From assembly GCF_002931055.1 (NCBI RefSeq), contig NZ_PSXX01000004.1, positions 124,001-188,000 of the forward strand: a stretch of 64,000 nt of DNA, given 5' to 3'. Positions 24,619-33,037 of this stretch are shown here, piece by piece. Within the stretch, counting starts at the first letter, position 1. Each line of letters begins with the position of its first letter. A model generated the notes under the pieces. It had not been told where the DNA came from. It saw only the letters and a program-made list of their open reading frames with translations, and ran no database searches. Origin of the DNA: Pseudoclavibacter sp. AY1H1. Its GTDB lineage: Bacteria; Actinomycetota; Actinomycetes; Actinomycetales; Microbacteriaceae. A program made the position numbers and the translations under genes.

Positions 24619-26424
24619 ATGGCAGACGACATGAGCAGAAGCAAAAGAGCCGGGGCCGCGGGCGCCCGACGTGTGCCCCGGCTGCTCGCCCGCTACCTCG
24701 CGGCTGGAGTACTGCTCGTCATCGCGTCGGCGGGCGGCACGATCTGGCTCGCGGAGACCTCCGAGTACCGCTACGACGAGCAGGCGTCCGGCGCCGCGCT
24801 CATGCGGGACGAGCAGGTGATCGACGAGCTCACGAACTGGGCTGGGAGCCACACCGACTGGAGCACCGTCGGGCCAACGCTGCTGCTCCTGGGCAACGAG
24901 ACAGGGCGCCGCATCGCCGTCATCGACGCTGCGGGGACGGTCATCGCCGACACGGCGCCCGATCTGCCCCGCCCAGCGAGCTCCACTCGGCTGCTCGACC
25001 CGCTCGAGCCGCTCTCCGACCCGGTGACGCTCGAGCCGCAGCTGCACGAGGGAATCACCGGGCCCTTCCTGCTCGATCAGACGCAGCGCGACCAGCTCAC
25101 AGGGCAGGCGAGCGCGGTGGTGGAGTGCCTGGGTGACGCGCTCGTCGACACGACGGTGTGGGCGAGCGGTCGCCCAGTGGTCGCCGGCGGAGAAGACGCC
25201 CCAGACTGCGGCCGTGCGGCCCTGAACACGCCACTGCCGAGCGAGCGGACCGCCCTCGACGAGCTCCGCGATCGCACGAACGCGTGCATGCTCGCCGCAG
25301 ATGCACCTCTCGTCGCCGACGTCGAGCTCGACCTGCCCCCGTCGAGCGACTCCGCGCATCTCGCGCTGCGCACCGTCCCGGCGAGCGGCGATACCGCAGA
25401 CGAGTGCCTCCTGCAGGCGCGCATCGACCAGTCCGAGGCGACGACCGCGCCCGCGGTGCACGTGGTCCTCACCGACGAGCGTGGCGGCCCGCAGGGTCCG
25501 CTCGACGCGAGCCCAGGATCGATCGCCCGCTTCGGAGTCTTCATCGTGGTGCTGCTCGCGCTCCTGTCGGCAGCCGCCGCGCTCATCATCGGGCCGACCC
25601 TGCGGAGCGCGCGCCGACTCGAGACCGCCGTCGATCGCTTCAGCACCGGTGACCGCGACGCTCGCACGGGGCTGCATGCCCGCGACGATCTCGCCGGGAT
25701 CGGTGCGGCATTCGACCGCATGTCCAGCGAGATCGCCGGACACGAAGCGTCCCGCCGGCGCCTGCTCGGCGATATCGCTCACGAGCTGCGCAGCCCGCTC
25801 ACGAACATCCGCGGATGGGTCGAGGCTGCGGACGATGGACTCGGCCTCGAACATGCGGCGCTCCGGCGGCTGGTGCTCGACGAGGCCAGTCGCATGGAAC
25901 GCATCACCGGCGACCTCCAGCTCCTCGCGCTCGCGGAGTCCGGCGACCTCGTGCTGGAGCGCACGCGGTGCGATGCGGCCGCCGTCGTGCAGGAGCTCGC
26001 CGAGGCGTACCGAGCCCGCGCGGCCACCGCAGGCGTCGAGCTGAACGTCACGACCCCCGAGCAGCTGCCGCTCACCACCGATCCCGCCAGATTGCGGCAG
26101 ATCCTCGACAACCTCCTCTCGAACGCGCTCCGGCACACGCCGTCCGGCGGACGCGTCGACGTCGAGGCGGCGACAGCAGACGGCACGGTGCGCATCGCCG
26201 TGATCGACACCGGGACGGGCATCGCCCCAGCCGACCTCCCCCGCGTCTTCGATCGCCTCTGGCGCGGGGAGCCTTCTCGAGTCCGCGCAGGGCAGAGCAC
26301 CGGCCTCGGCCTCTCGATCGCCCGCAGCCTCGCCGAAGCGCTCGGCGGCACGATCCAGGCGCGGAGCACTCTCGGCGAGGGCAGCCGGTTCGAGGTGTCG
26401 CTGCCTCCGCTCAGACCACAGTGA
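24619..26424 (+). CDS. Sensor histidine kinase with large extracytoplasmic domain
   Basis: The 601-residue kinase has TM1 (YLAAGVLLVIASAGGTIWLA) and about 260 residues outside the membrane. TM2 follows (FGVFIVVLLALLSAAAALII), then HAMP, and HisKA with phospho-acceptor His388 in GDIAHELRSP. The ATPase domain has N-box DNLLSNALRHT, G1 VIDTGTGIAP and G2 STGLGLSIA. The outer domain has four cysteines (VVECLGD, PDCGRA, NACMLA, DECLLQ). It most likely pairs with the response regulator at 20203-20886, from which the efflux operon separates it. The ATG at 24619 was chosen by proximity to TM1; ATG 24631 is an alternative. Confidence 0.9.
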   Translation: MADDMSRSKRAGAAGARRVPRLLARYLAAGVLLVIASAGGTIWLAETSEYRYDEQASGAALMRDEQVIDELTNWAGSHTDWSTVGPTLLLLGNETGRRIAVIDAAGTVIADTAPDLPRPASSTRLLDPLEPLSDPVTLEPQLHEGITGPFLLDQTQRDQLTGQASAVVECLGDALVDTTVWASGRPVVAGGEDAPDCGRAALNTPLPSERTALDELRDRTNACMLAADAPLVADVELDLPPSSDSAHLALRTVPASGDTADECLLQARIDQSEATTAPAVHVVLTDERGGPQGPLDASPGSIARFGVFIVVLLALLSAAAALIIGPTLRSARRLETAVDRFSTGDRDARTGLHARDDLAGIGAAFDRMSSEIAGHEASRRRLLGDIAHELRSPLTNIRGWVEAADDGLGLEHAALRRLVLDEASRMERITGDLQLLALAESGDLVLERTRCDAAAVVQELAEAYRARAATAGVELNVTTPEQLPLTTDPARLRQILDNLLSNALRHTPSGGRVDVEAATADGTVRIAVIDTGTGIAPADLPRVFDRLWRGEPSRVRAGQSTGLGLSIARSLAEALGGTIQARSTLGEGSRFEVSLPPLRPQ

Positions 26425-26445
26425 CGGGTTCCGCGTGCAGCGGGA

Positions 26446-28266
26446 TCAGCCCTGAGCCAGCCAGAAGTCGACCTCCTGCTGGCGCGGCCTCGGAACGACC
26501 CTGGTCTCATCGCCGAGCTCGAGGACGTGATCGGGAGATGCCTGGAGCGTGGGCCAGGCAGGCCGCGCATCGCCGTTCGGGTCGCCGGTCCTGACGAAGG
26601 CCAGCCAGTAGCCGGTCATCTCGGCCTCGAGACGATGATCGATCGCCTCGTAGGCGACGTCGCCATCGGCCCCCAGATTGCCGTACGCGTACATGACCTC
26701 GGCCCCGTGGTACGCGCCGAATCGCTCGAGTGCGGGGTCAGGTGGCACCCGCGTGAAGAAGTACGGATAGACGCTCCCGGTACCCGTCGCCGCCGCGCTC
26801 ACGCCCCACTCGTGGGTCGGGCTGATCATGGACCTGTCGGTCTCCGCCCGCACGCGCGAGTCGAGCACCTGCTCCGCGGTCTCGCCCGGGTACAGCTGCA
26901 GGTAGGCATCCGCCTCCGCGCCGTAGGTCTCGCGGGCTTCCTGCTCGTAGGCGCCCGGGTCCGTGTCCAGGCTCCCCAGCAACGACAGGGAGGCTTCGTC
27001 CGCGTTGCTGCCCAAGAGCAGCGGGACGTCATTCTGCGCGCCGGCGGCGTAGATCTCGGTGGGCGAGGCGGGGAGCAGCGCACCGTCGATGTGCGGCCAC
27101 CAGTGCGCCGACAGCGAAGCCGCAGCTTCCTGGATCGCCTCGGAGGGCAGTGCGCGCAGCTCGGCCAGACTCGCGACCCCGAGCGCTTCCTGCAACGAGG
27201 CTGCGGCCGCGCGGGCGTTCTCGGCGGTGTCGTACAGGTCGCCGGCGTCTCTGTCGCCGGCCGTTCCGAGACAGCTGCCGCTCTCGCCGATGAGGCCGTG
27301 GACGAGCCCCGCAGCAAGCGGGGAGACGCCGAGGATGCAGGCGCTGCCGGAGCCCGCCGACTCCCCCGCCACGGTGACCCGGCCGGGATCGCCCCCGAAC
27401 GCGGCGATGTTGTCCTGCACCCAGTGCAGCGCGGCGATCTGATCGCGCAGACCCTGGTTGCCGCCCTCGTCCCCCAGCTCCTCATCCGCCAAGAAGCCGA
27501 ACACGCCGAGACGGTAGTTGATGGTGATGACGATTGCCTCGCCGCGAGCAGCCAGCGCGGCACCGTCGTAGGCGGGAAGCGCCCCAGACCCACCGGTGAA
27601 TGAGCCACCGTGCACGAACACCAGCACCGGGAGCCGCTGTTCGGGCTGCGCCGAACTGCTGCGCCAGATGTTGAGCCGCAGCGCATCCTCGTCCGTGGCG
27701 TAGCCGCCGAGCAGGGTGTTCTCGAGCGGCACATCCATTGCCTGCGTCGCCGCGCGAACGAAGAACGACGGCTCGGATTGCACAGCAGAAGGGCCGAAAT
27801 CGTCCGCGATCAGGGTCTCAGCGCGAGGAAGCGCGGGCTGCGGCGCCGCCCACCGCAAGTCGCCGACGGGAGGGGCCGCGTACGGTATGCCGGCGAACGC
27901 CTCGACCCCGGCTTCCTCGTCGCGCACCCCGACCACCGCTCCCTGCTCGGTCGCCACGGTGGCGGTGTGCGGACCATCGATGGTCCGGGTCACGATCGGC
28001 GGACCAGCCGCGATGGCAATCGCTGCGACCAGGGAGGCGGACACCAGCCATGCCGGCACCTGCACGAACCACCGGCGAGAGCCCCACGTGTGCGCCGCGA
28101 GCGCGACGAGCAGCACGCTGGCGCCCACCAGCAGCCAGGCCCACCAGAGCCCCTGGTTGAGCCAGACCAGAACCCCGCCGAGGGCCGAGACCAGCGCAAG
28201 CGGCACCCACCATTTGGCGCCGACCTTCGGTGTCCGGGAATCGCGCGGAGTTCGGGGACTGCTCAT
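26446..28266 (-). CDS. Membrane-anchored type B carboxylesterase
   Basis: The 606-residue protein has three hydrophobic segments in the first 90 residues (WWVPLALVSALGGVLVWL, WWAWLLVGASVLLVALAA, VPAWLVSASLVAAIAIAA). A full carboxylesterase type B domain follows: AFAGIPYAAPPVGDLRW, oxyanion loop VFVHGGSFTGGSG, nucleophile elbow GESAGSGSA, an acidic residue in GSNADEASL and His in GAYHGAEVMYAY. The catalytic domain would face outside if the third helix is the anchor. AGGAG precedes the ATG. Type B esterases are normally soluble or secreted, so the multi-helix N-terminus is unusual. The substrate is unknown. Confidence 0.88.
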   Translation of the reverse strand: MSSPRTPRDSRTPKVGAKWWVPLALVSALGGVLVWLNQGLWWAWLLVGASVLLVALAAHTWGSRRWFVQVPAWLVSASLVAAIAIAAGPPIVTRTIDGPHTATVATEQGAVVGVRDEEAGVEAFAGIPYAAPPVGDLRWAAPQPALPRAETLIADDFGPSAVQSEPSFFVRAATQAMDVPLENTLLGGYATDEDALRLNIWRSSSAQPEQRLPVLVFVHGGSFTGGSGALPAYDGAALAARGEAIVITINYRLGVFGFLADEELGDEGGNQGLRDQIAALHWVQDNIAAFGGDPGRVTVAGESAGSGSACILGVSPLAAGLVHGLIGESGSCLGTAGDRDAGDLYDTAENARAAAASLQEALGVASLAELRALPSEAIQEAAASLSAHWWPHIDGALLPASPTEIYAAGAQNDVPLLLGSNADEASLSLLGSLDTDPGAYEQEARETYGAEADAYLQLYPGETAEQVLDSRVRAETDRSMISPTHEWGVSAAATGTGSVYPYFFTRVPPDPALERFGAYHGAEVMYAYGNLGADGDVAYEAIDHRLEAEMTGYWLAFVRTGDPNGDARPAWPTLQASPDHVLELGDETRVVPRPRQQEVDFWLAQG

Positions 28267-28357
28267 GGTCTTCTCCTCGTTGCAGCTCTCAGATACCTCA
28301 CCACACCTCGACCTGCGCAGAGGCAGGGTTCGCGACGCTGACTCGCGTCGTGGTGGG

Positions 28358-29275
28358 TCAGTAGAGCTCGAGCGCCAGTTCCTGGGCGAGTTCCATGCTC
28401 CGCCAGCGCGCTGGGGAGAAGTCGTACGGCATCATCTGGACGGCCTCGGCGAGGCTCGTTCCGCGCGCCGCACGGGCGTCTTCGGCATCTTCGGCGGCGT
28501 CCTCCGCGCCCTCGTGGTCATCGGCAGGAGCAGGAGCAGGATGTGACTCCTCCCAGGCGTCGAAGCGGTCGTTGTCGGCCTGCGCGAGGCCGGAGCTCTC
28601 GATGACCCCGTTGAGGGTGGCCTCGAAGGCGGCCCGTTCAGCGGCCACCTCAGCCACGCGGGGGTCGTCGACGGCGACCGTATCGTCGAGCGCCTCCTCG
28701 GCGGCATCGATGCGGTCGGCCTCCTCCCGCAGCTCCGGGTGGGTGGCCAGGGCGATGAACCGGGATGCCTGGACGGAAGCACCGAGTGCGCCGAAGATCC
28801 GCTCGGTCACGAGGAGGGTGTCCAGGTCTTCCTGCCGCAGGGCCCCCTCTGGCAGCTCTGCCAGGCGGTCGCTCACGACATCGGAGAGCAAACCCAACCT
28901 GCTGCCCTGCGCGCGCATGCGCTGCACCGCCGTCCGCTGCCGCTCGAGTTCGGCCTGCCGCGCGACGAGGGACTCCTCCAGCCGCTCGAGGATGCGCGCG
29001 ACATCGCCGCCGCTGCCGGCTGAGTCGGCCACGTTCGCGTCCGCGAAGGCATCGCGGATGTCGTCGAGCGCGATGCCGGCGTCGGCCATCCGACGGATCC
29101 ACAGCAGCTGGATCATCTCGTCGTAGCCGTAGCGGCGGCGGTCGTCGCTCCCCCGCGCCGGCTCCGGGATCAGCCCCAGCTGGTGGTAATGGCGAATCGC
29201 GCGGGGCGTGGTCCCGACGAATTCGGCGGCTCCGCCGATCGTGACCTGGCGGGGCGGGATGAACGACGACAGCAT
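28358..29275 (-). CDS. MerR-family transcriptional regulator with long C-terminal domain
   Basis: The 305-residue protein has a MerR winged helix near the N-terminus (VTIGGAAEFVGTTPRAIRHY, HQLGLIPEP, RYGYDEMIQLLWIRRMADAG). A coiled-coil stretch follows (LERLEESLVARQAELERQRTA), then about 170 residues of helical C-terminal domain with no metal-binding cysteines. An acidic segment (HEGAEDAAEDAEDARAARG) lies near the end. GAGGAAGG precedes the ATG at 29275, so this was chosen over the frame from 29311. It sits downstream of the esterase's divergent neighbour space, and no clear target is visible. A drug or other organic ligand is possible. Confidence 0.87.
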   Translation of the reverse strand: MLSSFIPPRQVTIGGAAEFVGTTPRAIRHYHQLGLIPEPARGSDDRRRYGYDEMIQLLWIRRMADAGIALDDIRDAFADANVADSAGSGGDVARILERLEESLVARQAELERQRTAVQRMRAQGSRLGLLSDVVSDRLAELPEGALRQEDLDTLLVTERIFGALGASVQASRFIALATHPELREEADRIDAAEEALDDTVAVDDPRVAEVAAERAAFEATLNGVIESSGLAQADNDRFDAWEESHPAPAPADDHEGAEDAAEDAEDARAARGTSLAEAVQMMPYDFSPARWRSMELAQELALELY

Positions 29276-29375
29276 GTGGGGCCTTCCTCGGGGGTGGCTG
29301 GATGCATCCACTGCACCACATGACGCTGCGGAAGGTGCAAGTCCGCAGTCGATCCGAGCCGGAGACGGCGGGGTC

Positions 29376-29393
29376 TAGAATGAGAACTGTTCT
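29376..29393 (+). promoter_or_regulatory. Promoter -10 with adjacent palindrome for the YtrA-type operon
   Basis: TAGAAT (29376-29381) is a plausible -10 box. It is followed by the perfect palindrome AGAAC-T-GTTCT (29383-29393), covering the expected transcription start. This is a candidate autoregulatory site for the GntR protein encoded 34 bp downstream. Confidence 0.45.
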
Positions 29394-29426
29394 GGTGTTA
29401 TGGTGTTTATGTACAGTGGAGTTCGC

Positions 29427-29807
29427 ATGCGGAAAGTACTGATTTCAACGAGCGCCTCGTTGCCCATCTACGAACAGATCAAGACGCAGGTACGGTCGGC
29501 GATCCTGTCCGGAGATGCCGCGGCAGGCGAGACGTTGCCTTCATTGCGCCAGTTGGCGGCAGACCTCCGAGTGAGTGTCATCACCGTGACTCGCGCGTAC
29601 AACGACCTCGTCCACGAAGGCCTGGTCCGCAACGAGCACGGCCGCGGATTCGTCGTGCTGGAGGTCGACCCCACGATCGCCTCCGGAGCCCTGGAGGAAC
29701 GAGTCGCCGCCGCACTGCACGAGCTGCTCATCGCAGCTCGAAGCGCCCACATCGACATCGACGAAATGCACCGACGCCTTGATGAGGCTTGGAGGAACAA
29801 TGACTGA
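29427..29807 (+). CDS. YtrA-subfamily GntR regulator
   Basis: The 126-residue protein is short, as expected for YtrA-type regulators. A winged helix (LPIYEQIKTQVRSAILSGD, GETLPSLRQLAADLRVSVIT, VTRAYNDLVHEGLV, GFVVLEVD) is followed by only about 45 residues of dimerising helix. Such regulators typically repress an ABC transporter in the same operon, which is exactly the layout here. The ATG at 29427 with GGAG 5 nt upstream was chosen; ATG 29400 lies nearer the promoter and lacks a clear ribosome site. Its last codons overlap the ATPase gene by 8 bp. Confidence 0.9.
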   Translation: MRKVLISTSASLPIYEQIKTQVRSAILSGDAAAGETLPSLRQLAADLRVSVITVTRAYNDLVHEGLVRNEHGRGFVVLEVDPTIASGALEERVAAALHELLIAARSAHIDIDEMHRRLDEAWRNND

Positions 29808-30648
29808 CGACGCAGCGCAGATCGCAGACCTGCGCATCACTCGACCCGACTTCACGGTCGAGGACATCTCATTCAGCATCCCGCGCGGTTCCGTGGTTGG
29901 ACTCGTCGGCCCGAACGGCGCCGGGAAGACCACGATCATCCGCTCCCTGCTTGGCCTGATCACCCCCGACGCGGGACGCATCGAGGTCTTCGGCGGCCCA
30001 GCTGGAGCGAGCACGGCCCTCGCGAAGACGGGCATCGTCCTCGACCGGCCGACAGCCGCCGAGGACTGGCGCGTAACGTCGCTCGGCCGAAGGCTCGCCC
30101 CGTTCTACCCGAGGTGGGATCACGCCCGCTTCGCGCAGCTGCTCGACCGGTTCAGCATCCCCGAGAAGCGGCGAGTCGGTGAGCTCTCCCGCGGACAGGG
30201 CGTGAAGCTCGCGCTCTCGTGCGCCCTCGCGCAGCAGCCGGAGCTCCTCATCCTCGACGAGCCCTCGAGCGGACTCGATCCGGCATCGCGCCGGGAGATC
30301 ACGGACGTGATCCGCGAGTTCATGGTCGACGCGCGGCACGCGGTGCTGTTCTCGACGCACATCACGACCGACCTCGACGAGCTCGCCGATGACCTCATCG
30401 TGCTCGTGGGCGGGCGCATCGCGCGCCGAGGCCCACTCCCCGACGTCAAGGGGAGCTACGCCATCGCGCGCGGCACAGGCACCGTGCCCGCGAGCGCACT
30501 CGGCCCCCAGCACACGGGCCAGGGATGGTCCGCGCTCATCCGCGTCGACGACTCCCCGCAGTACGGGCCCGAGGTCGTGATCGACGAGGCGACCATCGAC
30601 GACATCATCATCCACCTGGCCGCCGCACACGAGGAGGCAACAGCATGA
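29800..30648 (+). CDS. ABC transporter ATP-binding protein (YtrB-like)
   Basis: The 282-residue ATPase has Walker A GLVGPNGAGKTTII, signature ELSRGQGVKLALSCAL (LSRGQ in place of LSGGQ) and Walker B LLILDEPSSGLDP, with switch His in FSTHITTD. The LSRGQ signature is seen in YtrB/BcrA-like exporters. GGAGGAACA precedes the ATG at 29800. It should pair with the short permease downstream. Regulation by the YtrA-type protein suggests response to cell-wall-active compounds, by analogy with other ytr operons. This is inference. Confidence 0.92.
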   Translation: MTDDAAQIADLRITRPDFTVEDISFSIPRGSVVGLVGPNGAGKTTIIRSLLGLITPDAGRIEVFGGPAGASTALAKTGIVLDRPTAAEDWRVTSLGRRLAPFYPRWDHARFAQLLDRFSIPEKRRVGELSRGQGVKLALSCALAQQPELLILDEPSSGLDPASRREITDVIREFMVDARHAVLFSTHITTDLDELADDLIVLVGGRIARRGPLPDVKGSYAIARGTGTVPASALGPQHTGQGWSALIRVDDSPQYGPEVVIDEATIDDIIIHLAAAHEEATA

Positions 30649-31283
30649 CGCTCGCATTCACTCGCTTCGACCTGATGTCCTGGGCCGTCAAGAAGCAGAC
30701 GCTGCTGCTGCTCGCGTTCATCGCCCTGGTCGGCATCGTGCTCCCGCTACCGGGGATGGCCATCGCCGCATCCGCCCTCGTCACATCCCTGATCTTGTCC
30801 GCCCCTTTCCTGGGAGACGAACGCGATCGACTCGACACGCTCTACGGAGTGCTCCCGATCTCGCGGGGCGCAGTTGTCGTCGGGCGCGCGATCTCGGTGC
30901 TCCTCTACGGCCTCGCCGCGGTGGCCGTCGCGACAGCAGTGACGTTCGTCATGGCGTGGGTGCGCAACCGCGAGCTCGCGCCCGAACTGCTTCTCGTGAA
31001 CTACGCGGCGGCGTTCGCGATCATCGGCCTGGCGGTCGGCGTGCAGCTCCCCGTGCTCTTCCGCGTCGGCTACACCCGTGGACGCTTCATGGTCTACGCC
31101 CCGGTGATCGTCATCGCGGGCGGAGCCTGGGTGGGCCAGGCCACCGGCGTCCTCGGCGACGACACGTTCTCGGCCCTGCCCCTCGAGGGCATCGTCGCGG
31201 CGTGCGCCGCCATCGGCATCATCGGCATCACCGTGGGCACCGGTCTCGCTGCACGTTTCTACCGGGCGCGCGAACTGCGCTGA
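30645..31283 (+). CDS. ABC-2-type membrane protein
   Basis: The 212-residue protein has about six hydrophobic segments (LLLLAFIALVGIVLPLPGMA, AIAASALVTSLILSAPFLG, AISVLLYGLAAVAVATAVTF, NYAAAFAIIGLAVGVQLPV, FMVYAPVIVIAGGAWVG and VAACAAIGIIGITVGTGLAA). A DERDRLDTLYGVLPISRGAVVVGR loop resembles the ABC2_membrane_5 family often found with YtrB-like ATPases. It overlaps the ATPase gene by 4 bp (ATGA). It would form the channel of a small exporter or sensory ABC system in the cytoplasmic membrane. Confidence 0.88.
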   Translation: MTLAFTRFDLMSWAVKKQTLLLLAFIALVGIVLPLPGMAIAASALVTSLILSAPFLGDERDRLDTLYGVLPISRGAVVVGRAISVLLYGLAAVAVATAVTFVMAWVRNRELAPELLLVNYAAAFAIIGLAVGVQLPVLFRVGYTRGRFMVYAPVIVIAGGAWVGQATGVLGDDTFSALPLEGIVAACAAIGIIGITVGTGLAARFYRARELR

Positions 31284-31337
31284 CCGCATTCCCGCACTCC
31301 GCCACTCCCGCATTCCTGGCGACCCGCATCGAACAGC

Positions 31338-31380
31338 ATGCATTGCAATACCTTGCATTACAAAGTAAAGTGCAATGCAT
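31338..31380 (+). promoter_or_regulatory. padR promoter with long inverted-repeat operator, leaderless start
   Basis: TTGCAA (31343-31348), a 17-bp spacer and TAAAGT (31366-31371) place transcription at about the ATG at 31379. A perfect 10-bp inverted repeat, ATGCATTGCA (31338-31347) and TGCAATGCAT (31371-31380), brackets the promoter, with an extra TTGCATT half-site at 31353. PadR proteins bind such ATGCAT-type dyads, so this is very likely the autoregulatory operator. Confidence 0.75.
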
Positions 31381-31771
31381 GACAACCTCAGTCGGTGCGC
31401 AACTCCGCAAGGGCGTCGTAGAGTACTGCGTCCTCGGACTCCTTCAACAGGGGCCCATGTACGGGTGGCTGATCTCAGAACGACTGGTCTCCCTCGGGCT
31501 CATCGGCAGCATCGGAACGCTCTACCCGTTGATGACTCGACTGCGCGAGCGCGAGCTGATCGCCGCGCACGCCGACGACTCCGATTCGGCGCGACCCCGG
31601 AAGTACTACGCCATCACCAGTCAGGGACACGCCGAGTTGGAGCAGTTCAGGTCCCAGTGGGCGCCGTTCGCCTCCGCCGTGGAGGAAGTCACGCAATCAC
31701 GAACGACCACCACCACGACCGCGAGCGACAGCATCCGCTCACGCGACCAGACGGAAGCAGGAGACCGATGA
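31379..31771 (+). CDS. PadR-family transcriptional regulator
   Basis: The 130-residue protein is a compact PadR winged helix (LRKGVVEYCVLGLLQQGPMYGW, ISERLVSLGLIGSIGTLYPL, RLRERELIAAHADD, PRKYYAITSQGHAELEQF). A polar Thr-rich tail (SRTTTTTTASDSIRSRDQ) follows. The ATG has no Shine-Dalgarno sequence and coincides with the predicted transcription start, so the mRNA is probably leaderless. Its stop overlaps the start of the HAAS-type membrane gene by ATGA. PadR repressors usually respond to small aromatic or envelope stress signals; the ligand here is unknown. Confidence 0.92.
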   Translation: MTTSVGAQLRKGVVEYCVLGLLQQGPMYGWLISERLVSLGLIGSIGTLYPLMTRLRERELIAAHADDSDSARPRKYYAITSQGHAELEQFRSQWAPFASAVEEVTQSRTTTTTTASDSIRSRDQTEAGDR

Positions 31772-32307
31772 AGCCTTTCGAATCGCAGAACGAAATCGCA
31801 GGCAGCTACCTGAAGGAGCTCCAAGCAGCGCTTCGTGATGGGGTGCCCCAGGTCCGGGACGAGGTGCTCAACGACATCGCGGACACGCTCCGCGGCCTCG
31901 ATGCCGACGAGACTCGAGTCCGCATCCGAGAGCTCGGGGCACCGAGCACGATCGCAGCCGACGCCATGGCGGAGACGCCCTCGCCCGAAGGGACCGGGCC
32001 GAGCCGCGCGTACCCGATCATCATGTCCATCGCCCTCATCGCCGGCTGGTACCTGGTGCCGGTGCTCGGCTGGGTGGCCGGACTCATCATGATCGGCTCG
32101 AGCCAGCACTGGTCGTCGCGAGTGCGCAGGAACGGCATCCTCGCGTCTGTCGCCGTGATCGCCGTCTCGACCATCGGCATCTTCGCGTTCCGCGGGACAG
32201 ACGCGTGGGTCGTCGGCGTGATCATCTTCGCCGTGCTGCCGCTCCTCGGCAACATCTTCGTCGCCGACTACCTCCGCCGCCGCTGGGCACTGCCCGGCCA
32301 GCACTAG
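31768..32307 (+). CDS. HAAS-type signalling domain membrane protein, PadR partner
   Basis: The 179-residue protein has an N-terminal helical domain (YLKELQAALRDGVPQVRDEV, DIADTLRG, TRVRIRELGAPSTIAADAM) like the HAAS domain found next to PadR regulators. Three or four membrane helices follow (YPIIMSIALIAGWYLVPVL, GILASVAVIAVSTIGIFAF, WVVGVIIFAVLPLLGNIFV). HAAS proteins are thought to act in signalling with PadR partners. It overlaps the padR stop by 4 bp, so the pair is translationally coupled. Function beyond this association is unknown. Confidence 0.85.
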   Translation: MKPFESQNEIAGSYLKELQAALRDGVPQVRDEVLNDIADTLRGLDADETRVRIRELGAPSTIAADAMAETPSPEGTGPSRAYPIIMSIALIAGWYLVPVLGWVAGLIMIGSSQHWSSRVRRNGILASVAVIAVSTIGIFAFRGTDAWVVGVIIFAVLPLLGNIFVADYLRRRWALPGQH

Positions 32308-32399
32308 ATCCGACGCACACCCGGCCCGATCTGGCCCAGCTCGACAGCTCTGCCGATGACCGATGACCGATGACCCGAACTCTGGAGGAGAATGTCGGT

Positions 32400-32903
32400 A
32401 TGCGCCTCCGTCGATTCACTCCAGTGCTGCTCGTCCCCCTCGTGCTCGCAGCACTCGTTGGATGCTCGCCCACTGCGCCCACGGAACCGGAGCCGCCGAA
32501 GTTCAAGCTCTCCCTCAACGAGGTACGCGACGCATCGCGGGAGGTGGCCGAGGGGATGGTCGCGGAGTTCCCGGAAGCAACGGGGCTCATCGAAGCCGAT
32601 CCCAACGTCTCAGCCTGCGCCGGCGAGGAACCCAGAATCGGTCGTTGGGTGTGGGCGACGACGTTCTCGTCCACCGACCTCGTGAACACCGTCACGAAAC
32701 TCCAAGAGGAGTATGGCGACGCCGTGACCTCCACGGGCACCGCGAGTGAGACGGTCGAGTATGCCGACGGCTCCACATGGCCTGCGACTGGCTCGCACAC
32801 CTTGATCGAAGACGAGACCGGGTCGTACCTCCTGAGCTACCCGGCTGGAACCGAAGGACAGGTCCTGCTTCGCGTGGTCACCGCCTGCGGAGTGCTGCGC
32901 TGA
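32400..32903 (+). CDS. Lipoprotein of unknown function
   Basis: The 167-residue protein has a basic start (MRLRRFT), a hydrophobic core and lipobox LVGC near residues 17-20, then a Thr/Pro/Glu-rich linker. The soluble domain contains two cysteines (SACAGEE and TACGVLR). GGAGGAG lies 10 nt before the ATG at 32400; an in-frame ATG at 32370 would bury the signal. It has no recognised family. It follows the PadR pair by 92 bp on the same strand and may be independent. Confidence 0.78.
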   Translation: MRLRRFTPVLLVPLVLAALVGCSPTAPTEPEPPKFKLSLNEVRDASREVAEGMVAEFPEATGLIEADPNVSACAGEEPRIGRWVWATTFSSTDLVNTVTKLQEEYGDAVTSTGTASETVEYADGSTWPATGSHTLIEDETGSYLLSYPAGTEGQVLLRVVTACGVLR

Positions 32904-32969
32904 GCATCCCGCCACCGAGACGATTCGGAACCCACGGGTCTCGCGTATCTGGGCGCTAACGCCTCCCTG

Positions 32970-33037
32970 CCGAACCCTGCTAAGTTAGGGGCAATCGTTC
33001 AGCCCGCCCGGTCCACCGGTGTGGGCTGGATTTTTTT
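32970..33037 (+). ncRNA. Candidate abiF-associated structured RNA
   Basis: Just upstream of the AbiF-like gene is a compact element: a small hairpin CCCT-GCTAAGTT-AGGG (32975-32990), a short linker, then a strong two-part stem ending in a seven-T run (33000-33037). Structured RNAs called the abiF motif have been described upstream of abiF genes in many bacteria (from memory). The position and the short-hairpin plus terminator layout fit that description. The 5' end is not visible; it could begin around 32950. A covariance search was not possible. Confidence 0.55.
33000..33037 (+). terminator. Intrinsic terminator upstream of the AbiF-like gene
   Basis: CAGCCC (33000-33005) pairs with GGGCTG (33023-33028). 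An inner CCGG-TCCA-CCGG stem extends the structure, and TTTTTTT follows at 33031-33037. True T-tract terminators are rare in this window. It ends only 19 nt before the AbiF-like start, so it either ends the small RNA or regulates entry into the gene. Confidence 0.75.
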
